Source: Alphaproteobacteria bacterium
GTDB taxonomy: Bacteria > Pseudomonadota > Alphaproteobacteria > Rs-D84
NCBI GenBank assembly: GCA_024402755.1
Contig: JAKSTD010000029.1
Coordinates: forward strand, 1-5,889
Reading direction: 5' to 3'
Length of the DNA stretch: 5,889 bases
The notes under the pieces: generated by a model
Told to the model about the DNA's origin: nothing
Database searches by the model: none
The model's input: only the letters and a program-made list of their open reading frames with translations
Program-made: the position numbers and the translations under genes
Shown: positions 1-5,807 of the stretch, in pieces
Position numbering within the stretch: the stretch's first letter is position 1
How the letters are laid out: every line of letters starts with the position of its first letter

Positions 1-436
1 CATAAATTCCAGATATTGCAAGACCTATTAAATATAAAGAAGTCAGCATTATAAATGATAGTAAAATATAAAACATTGTCGGGTGTGATACATATAATAT
101 CATCATATCGCGTTGGATATTTTTGCCATAACCACCAACTGTTAAAATTGCGGCAAGCGATGCGATAATCGAAATAATCCCGGCGCCATTAGTAATAGCA
201 CCGAAATCACTGTAATTCATTTTATCATGAGGCAATTTTTGTATCATATAACATGCTGGTAAAATAAAAGTCAAAGCAAGTAAAACATAAAGTGGTATCA
301 TGCTTTCAAAACCAAAAATACTTTGTATTACAGAATATCCAAAACTTAGTATCAGTCCCAATATTAAAAACCAAAGCATAAACGTAATTGGTTTTGTTAA
401 TAACCATGATTTTAGTTGAGTTTTTTCTGTTTGCAT
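1..436 (-). CDS. Partial multi-pass membrane protein, unrecognised, last visible gene of the suf operon
   Basis: An open frame starts at the ATG at 436 and reads leftward off the window edge, giving 145 residues without a stop; the C-terminus is missing. I do not recognise the family. After a short polar N-terminus (MQTEKTQLKSW) there are four hydrophobic stretches, at about residues 17-39, 47-65, 80-101 and 119-142, separated by short polar loops (QKLPHDKMNYSD; GGYGKNIQRD). This fits an integral inner-membrane protein. The start is supported by AAAGGA (443-448) six bases upstream. The gap to the sufC stop is only 29 nt with no terminator visible, so it is probably co-transcribed with sufBC. 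It occupies the place where sufD often lies, but it is clearly not SufD, which is a soluble beta-helix protein. It has no visible cofactor or metal motif. A role in iron-sulfur metabolism is only a guess from position; a chance neighbour in a compact operon is equally possible. Confidence 0.8.
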   Translation of the reverse strand, partial: MQTEKTQLKSWLLTKPITFMLWFLILGLILSFGYSVIQSIFGFESMIPLYVLLALTFILPACYMIQKLPHDKMNYSDFGAITNGAGIISIIASLAAILTVGGYGKNIQRDMMILYVSHPTMFYILLSFIMLTSLYLIGLAISGIY

Positions 437-442
437 GATTTA

Positions 443-448
443 TCCTTT
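443..448 (-). promoter_or_regulatory. Ribosome binding site of the partial membrane protein
   Basis: On the minus strand the sequence reads AAAGGA six bases before the ATG at 436. It fixes the start of a gene that is open at the window edge, and it shows that the gene has its own translation signal and does not depend on coupling to sufC. Confidence 0.6.
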
Positions 449-465
449 TCTCTGATTATTTACAT

Positions 466-1143
466 TTATTGTATCACAATTTTTCCATCTGATAAAGTAG
501 TTGTTTCTGTTGTTTTTATAGATGATGAAAAATTATCTTGATGAGATATAAATAAAAATGTTGTTTTTTTCATTTTGTTTATTGTGTCAATTACTTGTTT
601 TTGAACATCTTTATCTGCGCCAGAGTCCGGTTCATCCAGAATCGCCAATTTTGGTTGTGTTAATAATAACCTTAATAACATGATGCGCTTGCGTTCGCCA
701 CCAGAAAAACCGACATTTACATAACGATTTAACCATTGTTTCGGAATATTTAGTTCTTCGCGTGCGGTCTCTAATTTTTCAAGAAATTCGCCCATTGATA
801 AATCTTTACAAGTTTCAAAATGTTTGTGTGCCGCCATAGAGTGTTTAAGGAAACTTAGAACCGTTAAACCCGGGATTTCTGGGACATTTTGGGCGCCCAA
901 AAAAATTCCCATCAGCGCACGTGTTGTCGCGTTTTCATGTGTTATATCTTTTTTGTTAAAAATTATTTTACCAGAATCGATAGTGTATGAAGAATCGCCT
1001 GCTATGGTATTAACCAATGTAGATTTTCCAGAACCGTTATGACCTGCAAGTCGATGTCTTGCACCTTTTTTGATAATCATATTGATATCTTTTAACAAAG
1101 GTTTCCCGTCCATTGATACACAAAGATTTTTTATTTCTAACAT
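466..1143 (-). CDS. sufC: SufC, ABC-type ATPase of the SUF Fe-S cluster assembly complex
   Basis: SufC is the cytosolic ATPase that binds SufB (and SufD where present) and drives the conformational change needed for Fe-S cluster building on the scaffold. All ABC ATPase motifs are visible: Walker A GHNGSGKST at residues 34-42 (Lys40), Q-loop Gln85, the SufC-typical PEIPGL just after it (88-93), signature FSGGERKR at 146-153, Walker B ending LAILDEPDSGAD with Asp170/Glu171, and switch His201 in ISHQD. Length is 225 aa, slightly shorter than the usual roughly 245-260, trimmed mainly at the C-terminus. The PEIPGL motif and the adjacent sufB separate it from ordinary transporter ATPases. Its ATG lies 3 nt after the sufB stop, with no good Shine-Dalgarno sequence between, so it is probably translated by coupling to sufB. 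The protein appears intact and functional. Confidence 0.96.
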   Translation of the reverse strand: MLEIKNLCVSMDGKPLLKDINMIIKKGARHRLAGHNGSGKSTLVNTIAGDSSYTIDSGKIIFNKKDITHENATTRALMGIFLGAQNVPEIPGLTVLSFLKHSMAAHKHFETCKDLSMGEFLEKLETAREELNIPKQWLNRYVNVGFSGGERKRIMLLRLLLTQPKLAILDEPDSGADKDVQKQVIDTINKMKKTTFLFISHQDNFSSSIKTTETTTLSDGKIVIQ

Positions 1144-1146
1144 GTT

Positions 1147-2487
1147 TTATTCTTTTGTTAAAGCCATTTGTATTAATTGTTTAGATTCTACCAAGAATTC
1201 CATCGGTAATCTAGAAATTATTGGTGATGCGTTTGCGCCGATAATCAGTGCGATTGCTTCGTCTTCGTCAATTCCATTTTGCATAAGATAAAGCAGGGTG
1301 TTTTTATCTATGGCGCCTGTTGTTGCCTCATGCGATTGTTCGTTTAAACCGTTTGAATGAATTATCGTTGGAATTGTGTTCGCAGTCGCGTCATCGCCGA
1401 TAATACGACTGTCGCACTTAGAAGCATTTTTCCCGTTTTTACCAGCAAAAGAAACCGTGCTGCGAAAGGTTTGTTTGGAATGGTCTGTTGCCACACCATA
1501 CGAAACAATGTTGGACTTTGTATTATCGCCAATATGAATCATTTTTGTTCCTGTGTCCGCCTGTTGTGTTCCGCGTGTAATAGAAAGAGAGCAAAAATCA
1601 CTGTGTGAATTGTTGCCGTAAAGAATCGTTGATGTATATTTCCAAGTCATGCCAGAGCCAATTTCAATTTGTGTCCAATCAAGACCCGCATTTTTGAAAC
1701 CCTTTCCGCGTTTTGTTACGAAATTTAATATGCCGTTTTTATTTGTATTAGATTTACTGTATACGGCGGAATCTCCGGCATACCAGTTTTGAACAGTGGA
1801 ATATTTTACATACGCATTGTCTTTTACAATGATTTCTACCACACCACTGTGTAGTTGATGATTAGGGCGGCGCGGGGCGCTGCAACCCTCCATATAAGAA
1901 AGCGAAGAACCTTTTTCTGCAACAATCAATGTTCGTTCAAATTGACCGATTTTTGCAGTTTCAATTCGAAAATAACTTGCCAAATCTATTGGGCATTTTG
2001 TGTCGCGTGGAATATAAACAAAAGTCCCGTCTGAAAATACAGCTGCGTTAAGTGCGGCAAAGAAATTGTCGTTTGGTGGAACAACACTTCCCAAATATTG
2101 TTTGACCAAATCTGGATGTTTTTGTACTGCCTCAGATAACGGTAAAAATATTATACCCAGTTTTTTTAATTCGTCAGTAAAAGATGTGTGAACAGATTTG
2201 CTGTCAATCACTGTATCCGTTGCCATGCCAAGCAGAGCGCGTTGTTCAGATTCTGGTAATCCCATTTTTTCATAGGTCTTTTTCAAATCTGAATTATTAA
2301 TTTTTTTCTTTTCGTTATAATAATTCAATGAATCGTAATTTATTGGTTTGTAATCAATTTCTGCCCAGTGTGGTTCTTGCATTTTTTTCCAAGTTTTAAA
2401 TGCATTAAGGCGCCAATCAAGTAACCATTTTGGCTCTTTGCGCCCGGCGGAAATTTCGCGAATAAGTTTTTCGTTTAATTTTGTCAT
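1147..2487 (-). CDS. sufB: SufB, Fe-S cluster assembly scaffold protein
   Basis: SufB is the cytosolic beta-helical scaffold on which the SUF system builds Fe-S clusters with SufC (and usually SufD). The N-terminal part carries the family pattern EPKWLLDWRLNAF (18-30) and PHWAEIDY (39-46). The core has NDNFFAALNAAVFSDGTFVY (139-158), EGCSAP with Cys202, and YSTVQNW with Gln233/Trp235. The C-terminal active region has Cys358 in KCDS and SHEATT with His386/Glu387. The spacing between Cys358 and His386/Glu387 (28 and 29) equals that of E. coli Cys405, His433 and Glu434 as I recall them, and EGC-to-QNW spacing also matches (Cys254, Gln285, Trp287). At 446 aa it is about 50 residues shorter than E. 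coli SufB (495 aa). The region after residue 50 (SLNYYNEKKKINNSD) lacks the CxxCxxxC segment of enterobacterial SufB. Its ATG overlaps the upstream stop as ATGA, implying translational coupling. It looks intact. Confidence 0.97.
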   Translation of the reverse strand: MTKLNEKLIREISAGRKEPKWLLDWRLNAFKTWKKMQEPHWAEIDYKPINYDSLNYYNEKKKINNSDLKKTYEKMGLPESEQRALLGMATDTVIDSKSVHTSFTDELKKLGIIFLPLSEAVQKHPDLVKQYLGSVVPPNDNFFAALNAAVFSDGTFVYIPRDTKCPIDLASYFRIETAKIGQFERTLIVAEKGSSLSYMEGCSAPRRPNHQLHSGVVEIIVKDNAYVKYSTVQNWYAGDSAVYSKSNTNKNGILNFVTKRGKGFKNAGLDWTQIEIGSGMTWKYTSTILYGNNSHSDFCSLSITRGTQQADTGTKMIHIGDNTKSNIVSYGVATDHSKQTFRSTVSFAGKNGKNASKCDSRIIGDDATANTIPTIIHSNGLNEQSHEATTGAIDKNTLLYLMQNGIDEDEAIALIIGANASPIISRLPMEFLVESKQLIQMALTKE

Positions 2488-3026
2488 TTATCTGTTGATG
2501 CCAATGCTTGTGCTTGGGCAAAAAATGTCAAAGATTGCCCCAGTAAGCCATCTGTAAAAGTTGTTGATAATATACCATCTGTGTCTGTTGCGGACATATG
2601 CTGTAAAAACATATTTGCACGATTAAGGTAATGCCCAACATTGTGTGCAATATTGGAATCCAATTTTATTGCGCGACGTAATTTTTCCAACACAAATGGA
2701 TTCTTTGCGTATTCGTCCATAATCCCGCCCAATGCCCGCCAAAGCGGATGTTCAGAAGTTGTTCGTGGCATTACATCTATGGATGCCATGATTGGAATCA
2801 AATCTTGCAAAAGGTCTTGGTAAATTATTTCTGCCTTGTCCGTGGTTTCATTGACTGTTGATTTGTTTTTCAGGACGTTTTGCATTTTTACAATCAGGTT
2901 ATACTGATGTGTCAAAGTTTTTGTCACTTCGCGCATGTTTTTGAGCAAATTAATAAGCAAGAACAAAGAACTAACTATACAAATTGTCGACACGATAAGC
3001 ATGATTGTCATCGTTATATTTTCCAT
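2484..3026 (-). CDS. Unrecognised 180-aa protein with one N-terminal membrane anchor, first gene of the suf operon
   Basis: I do not recognise this family. The N-terminus (residues 5-28, ITMTIMLIVSTICIVSSLFL and following) is a single hydrophobic helix with almost no positive charge before it and K29/R32 just after it, which favours an N-out/C-in inner-membrane anchor. Residues 30-57 form a likely amphipathic or coiled-coil helix rich in Lys, Gln and Leu. The remaining roughly 120 residues look soluble and mostly helical (for example YQDLLQDLIPIMASIDVMP and EYAKNPFVLEKLRRAIKL). It has no cysteine outside the anchor and no metal-binding or catalytic motif. The start is supported by GGAG (3034-3037) seven bases upstream. 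Its TGA stop overlaps the sufB ATG (ATGA), so its translation is tied to that of SufB. It holds the position where iscR or another SUF regulator often sits, but it has no helix-turn-helix. A link with membrane or Fe-S functions is inferred only from coupling. Confidence 0.88.
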   Translation of the reverse strand: MENITMTIMLIVSTICIVSSLFLLINLLKNMREVTKTLTHQYNLIVKMQNVLKNKSTVNETTDKAEIIYQDLLQDLIPIMASIDVMPRTTSEHPLWRALGGIMDEYAKNPFVLEKLRRAIKLDSNIAHNVGHYLNRANMFLQHMSATDTDGILSTTFTDGLLGQSLTFFAQAQALASTDK

Positions 3027-3033
3027 TTTTTTT

Positions 3034-3037
3034 CTCC
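3034..3037 (-). promoter_or_regulatory. Ribosome binding site of the first suf-operon gene
   Basis: The minus strand reads GGAG, then seven A-rich bases, then the ATG at 3026. This is the only clear Shine-Dalgarno sequence for the first three genes of the minus-strand operon; sufB and sufC start by stop/start overlap or a 3-nt gap without one. Confidence 0.6.
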
Positions 3038-3100
3038 GGTTTTCGGTTTATTTTTGTTTAAGTATAACATGTTTTGCCGATTCGTGCGATTTTTTATCGA

Positions 3101-3130
3101 ATTATATTTTTTTTTAAATTGTGTTTTTAA
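3101..3130 (-). promoter_or_regulatory. Candidate sigma70 promoter for the suf operon
   Basis: On the minus strand there is TTAAAA (3125-3130, four of six matches to TTGACA), an 18-bp A-rich spacer and a perfect TATAAT (3101-3106). Transcription would start near 3094, leaving a leader of about 65-70 nt before the ATG at 3026. A second -10-like hexamer, TATACT (3061-3066), lies closer to the gene but lacks a good -35 at the right distance. I see no convincing operator for an Fe-S or iron regulator, though in such AT-rich DNA one could be missed. Confidence 0.45.
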
Positions 3131-3133
3131 CCC

Positions 3134-3162
3134 TTGCACAGGTTCGGTCAAATTGATATAAT
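3134..3162 (+). promoter_or_regulatory. Sigma70-type promoter of the TcpQ-like/secretin operon
   Basis: TTGCAC (3134-3139), a spacer of exactly 17 bp, and a perfect TATAAT (3157-3162). Transcription would start near 3169, giving a leader of only about 24 nt that contains the ribosome binding site AAAGGA (3181-3186) six bases before the ATG at 3193. It is back to back with the suf promoter, and the two -35 elements are only 3 bp apart. It is a near-consensus promoter, suggesting constitutive or housekeeping expression of the secretin pair. Confidence 0.7.
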
Positions 3163-3192
3163 TAAATATAATAATTAATAAAAGGAAAAAAA

Positions 3193-4077
3193 ATGTCCTG
3201 TAAAAATTGTTTTTTCGCTGTGATGGTGGCTTGTTTCGCGTGGTCTGCTTTTGCTGAAATGCCCCAGGTTGTAACTTCTGAGATTTTTGGTGATTCCAGA
3301 CAAGAAGTGACAGAATACGTCCAAGAAGATTATGTTGAACCAGTTAGGGAAGAAGTGCCTGTGTGGCCATTGCCGGGGTCTGAGGCAGATGTTGAAATCG
3401 TTTGTGATGAAACAACTGGTTGTGGTGGTGAAGAAAAGATAGTCAATAGGATTGGTTCCGGATTGATTATTGAAAACAATATTAATACTGTGGGAACTGG
3501 TTGGTCTGGTGGTCCAAATATTTCAAATGGCTACATGATACCCGAAGGGTTTGATTATGAATGTGCAAATGGTGCAGAAATGCCGTTGATGCGTCGTGAA
3601 ATGATGGAAGATGATGGTGGTTCTGTGTTGGCTGTTTCTCGCAGTGCAAGAAAAACTTGTGGGGTGACAAATGCAGATCCGTATGCGGTATTTGCGCAAC
3701 GTGCCGGATTCGCACCAGAAAAAACTTGTAATTCAGTAACAGGAATTGAAAATGGGGGTGTCGCTACAGAAGTTAGTGTCAACGGTTATGTCGAAGAAGA
3801 AATTAATGACCCTGTTCAAGACCAAGTTCGTTCTTGGGTCGTTGCAGATGGTCAAACATTGCGCGAAGTTTTGCAATCTTGGTGTGATAAAGCGGGCTGG
3901 GATTTGGTCTGGACAACTGCGCGTGAATACCCGATTGAGGCAAGTGCGGTATTCAAGGGTCGTTTTATGGATGTCGCTTCTGCTTTGGTTCGTAATTTTG
4001 AACGTGCAACACCAATTCCATATGCAAAATTTTACAAAGGTAATCGTGTAGTGGTCGTTTCAACTTCGGAAGAATAA
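3193..4077 (+). CDS. Exported TcpQ-like protein, probable partner of the secretin encoded next
   Basis: A 294-aa exported protein. Residues 1-21 form a signal peptide with a Lys at position 4, a hydrophobic core at 7-20 and an AFA cleavage site before Glu22. The C-terminal domain (about 213-291) has the TcpQ/PilL-type pattern: SWVVADGQTLREVLQSWCDK, then AGWDLVW, EYPIEASAVFKGRF, ASALVRNF, and a terminal PYAKFYKGNRVVVV strand. In toxin-coregulated pili, TcpQ binds the secretin TcpC and is needed for its stability and outer-membrane placement; a similar role for this protein follows from the family and from the secretin gene 34 nt downstream. Residues 22-212 match nothing I know. They are acidic (43-73, many Glu/Asp), Gly/Asn-rich (98-115), and hold five cysteines (71, 77, 124, 156, 179), which with Cys231 make six, an even number suited to disulfides in the periplasm. 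The start has a good ribosome binding site (AAAGGA, six bases upstream). Confidence 0.85.
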   Translation: MSCKNCFFAVMVACFAWSAFAEMPQVVTSEIFGDSRQEVTEYVQEDYVEPVREEVPVWPLPGSEADVEIVCDETTGCGGEEKIVNRIGSGLIIENNINTVGTGWSGGPNISNGYMIPEGFDYECANGAEMPLMRREMMEDDGGSVLAVSRSARKTCGVTNADPYAVFAQRAGFAPEKTCNSVTGIENGGVATEVSVNGYVEEEINDPVQDQVRSWVVADGQTLREVLQSWCDKAGWDLVWTTAREYPIEASAVFKGRFMDVASALVRNFERATPIPYAKFYKGNRVVVVSTSEE

Positions 4078-4094
4078 TTTGCAGAAAACAGAAA

Positions 4095-4107
4095 GAGGGA
4101 AAGGGGA
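4095..4107 (+). promoter_or_regulatory. Ribosome binding site that sets the secretin start
   Basis: The purine run GAGGGAAAGGGGA ends four bases before the ATG at 4112 and ten before a second in-frame ATG at 4118. It excludes the upstream in-frame TTG at 4079, which would be two bases after the previous stop without a Shine-Dalgarno sequence and would put a charged extension before the lipoprotein signal peptide. The purine richness suggests strong translation of the secretin relative to its partner. Confidence 0.75.
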
Positions 4108-4111
4108 AAAC

Positions 4112-5743
4112 ATGAAAATGCGTTTAAATATATTCTTGGTTGGGTTGTTTTTTAGTGTGGTGTTGTCTGGGTGCACTTTGCATGAATCTGCCAAAGTATC
4201 TGCAGAAGTGGACCAAAGTTTTGTCAATGCGTATGAGGCCTTTGAAATGGCGAAAAATCCCCGCGCCAAAGTTTATGATGGAGATACTGTTTCCATGTCC
4301 GAAGGCGTTTGGTTGGGAAACAAATCGACTTTGTTGGAACATAAAAACAGTTTGCCATCCAAATTTGAAACAGATACAGGTATTACTATATTGTTAAATG
4401 AACCTGTGACTTTACAGGTTTTGGCAAATGATATTAATTCTATTACCGGCATACCTGTAAAGATAGACAATCAGGTTGATGGTGAAAAATTAAGAAAGAC
4501 CGTGGATGTTGCTTATACAGGAAAACTATCTGGTTTGCTTTCCCAGATTGCGACAGATTTAGATTTGTTGTGGTATTACGACAAAGATTCAATCGTGTTT
4601 TATGAAACAGAAACAAGAACTTACACATTGTATGCGCTGGGAACAGATGTGTCGTATCAATCTTCTGTCCAAACAGATAGCGGCAATCAAGTATCGTTAG
4701 AATCAACATTAAAAGAGTGGGATGAAGTAGAAGCAACCATAAATTCCATTATAAATAATTCCAAAAATGCCCAGTTTACTGTATCGCGCAGTTTGGGAAC
4801 GATAACTGTGACGGCATCGCCTTCGGTGTTGGCGCGTGTTAGTGATTATATTGCAAAACAGAACAAGCGGCTTTCACAGTTGGTGACAATAGATGTAAAA
4901 GTTTTGCAAGTGTCTTTGTCTAATGAATCTGCGTTTGGTTTGAATTTGGCGGCGGCGATAAATTCCGCATCTGGTTTGAATTTGGTTGCAAATCCCAAAA
5001 ATAATTTGGCATCTACAGAAACATCTTCGATGAATATCGCTGTTTTGTCTAATGCTGTATCTGCTTTGACTGGGGCAACACATATTGATGCATCTGGTAA
5101 TGTTGTCGAAGGTGCTTATACAAATGACCAGATTAACAATGGTTCAATGGCGCGTATCGCCGGAACAAATGCTTTGATAGAAGCATTGGCAAAGCAGGGC
5201 AAGGTGTCATTAGTAACCAACGTTGGTGTAACAACGCGTAATAATCGTGTTGCGCCTGTGACGAATACAAAAACGACAGGGTATATTAAACGATTCGAAT
5301 CAAGAACATTTACAACCGTGGAATCAAGCACGGTTGACCAAGATGATTTGGAAACAGGATTTTCAATGCAACTGTTGCCAAATGTTTTGGAAAATGGCAA
5401 GATTTTGTTGCTGTTCAAAATGTCTGTTCGTGAATTGTTAAAAATGTCAACGCAGACGATTGGTGCGGTTACATTACAGTTGCCAGAGGTTGAAGAACGT
5501 TCGTTCATGCAAGAAGTCATTATGGAATCTGGGCAAATGTTGGTCGTATCCGGGTTTGAAAAACAAAAGAACAATGACACAAGATATGGTTTGGGTGATG
5601 CGGACTTTATGGCATTGTCTGGGTCTCGTGATACGGCGGCTTCGCGTGAAGTGTTGGTTGTTATCTTGACACCGCAGGTTTTGGTTAGCCCGATGGATGC
5701 CGAACGCAGTATCCAACAACACTGGGGTACGCCCTTGAATTAA
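4112..5743 (+). CDS. pilN: PilN/BfpB/TcpC-type secretin, outer-membrane lipoprotein of a type IVb pilus-like system
   Basis: A 543-aa secretin subunit expected to form a multimeric gated pore in the outer membrane. From the ATG at 4112 the N-terminus is a lipoprotein signal peptide with lipobox LSGC, lipidated Cys21. Residues about 92-175 look like a small secretin N-domain (STN-like: EPVTLQVLANDINSITGIPV, then DLLWYYDKDSIVFY). Residues about 195-255 form a second N-domain whose wording is typical of the PilN family (STLKEWDEVEATINSII, SRSLGTITVTASPSVLARV). The secretin core runs about 258-525: VTIDVKVLQVSL, VSLVTNVGVTTRNNRVAPV (365-383), ETGFSMQLLPNVLENGKILL, SFMQEVIMESGQMLVVSGF (464-482) and the final SREVLVVILTPQVL (511-524). 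Length matches the family (about 520-560). Lipidated secretins of this type serve type IVb pili (R64 PilN, BfpB, TcpC). It follows the TcpQ-like gene by 34 nt and shares its promoter. The symbol is by family resemblance; which machine it serves here is unknown, because no ATPase, platform or pilin gene is in view. Confidence 0.93.
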   Translation: MKMRLNIFLVGLFFSVVLSGCTLHESAKVSAEVDQSFVNAYEAFEMAKNPRAKVYDGDTVSMSEGVWLGNKSTLLEHKNSLPSKFETDTGITILLNEPVTLQVLANDINSITGIPVKIDNQVDGEKLRKTVDVAYTGKLSGLLSQIATDLDLLWYYDKDSIVFYETETRTYTLYALGTDVSYQSSVQTDSGNQVSLESTLKEWDEVEATINSIINNSKNAQFTVSRSLGTITVTASPSVLARVSDYIAKQNKRLSQLVTIDVKVLQVSLSNESAFGLNLAAAINSASGLNLVANPKNNLASTETSSMNIAVLSNAVSALTGATHIDASGNVVEGAYTNDQINNGSMARIAGTNALIEALAKQGKVSLVTNVGVTTRNNRVAPVTNTKTTGYIKRFESRTFTTVESSTVDQDDLETGFSMQLLPNVLENGKILLLFKMSVRELLKMSTQTIGAVTLQLPEVEERSFMQEVIMESGQMLVVSGFEKQKNNDTRYGLGDADFMALSGSRDTAASREVLVVILTPQVLVSPMDAERSIQQHWGTPLN

Positions 5744-5758
5744 TATATATAATAAGAT

Positions 5759-5792
5759 AAAAACACCACCAAAAAAAGGTGGTGTTTTTTTT
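5759..5792. terminator. Bidirectional intrinsic terminator between convergent genes
   Basis: A perfect 12-bp inverted repeat: AAAAACACCACC (5759-5770) and GGTGGTGTTTTT (5778-5789) around a loop of seven A. On the plus strand it is followed by a T run (5785-5792), 15 nt after the secretin stop. On the minus strand the same hairpin ends in TTTTT, 15-20 nt after the stop of the basic protein. The GC-rich part is the seven-base CACCACC/GGTGGTG core. It should end both transcripts and so marks the secretin operon as two genes. Confidence 0.93.
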
Positions 5793-5807
5793 GTGTAATT
5801 CTTTTCA

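Noticed and set aside
824..1608. Plus-strand open frames opposite sufC and sufB
   Set aside because: They are antisense to genes with fully conserved motifs and show no domain, signal peptide or ribosome binding site.
3061..3066. TATACT as the -10 of the suf operon promoter
   Set aside because: A good -10 hexamer, but the sequence 17-18 bp upstream (TCGCAC/ATCGCA) is a poor -35. The TTAAAA/TATAAT pair further upstream is preferred; use of both cannot be excluded.
3223..3234. Possible lipobox (MVAC, Cys14) in the signal peptide of the TcpQ-like protein
   Set aside because: The hydrophobic stretch before Cys14 is only about seven residues and the -3 position is Met. The AFA site at 19-21 is a better ordinary signal peptidase site, so a lipoprotein is less likely though not excluded.
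3482..3782. Minus-strand open frames within the TcpQ-like gene
   Set aside because: They are antisense shadows; the plus-strand frame has a signal peptide, a promoter, a ribosome binding site and a recognisable C-terminal domain.
4079..4111. Upstream in-frame TTG start that would lengthen the secretin by 11 residues
   Set aside because: It lies two bases after the preceding stop with no ribosome binding site, and the added charged residues would spoil the lipoprotein signal peptide. The strong purine tract directly before the ATG at 4112 falls inside the extension.
5116..5580. 154-aa open frame on the minus strand inside the secretin gene
   Set aside because: It is fully antisense to the well-conserved secretin core, has no recognisable domain or ribosome binding site, and its composition is that of a reversed reading frame.
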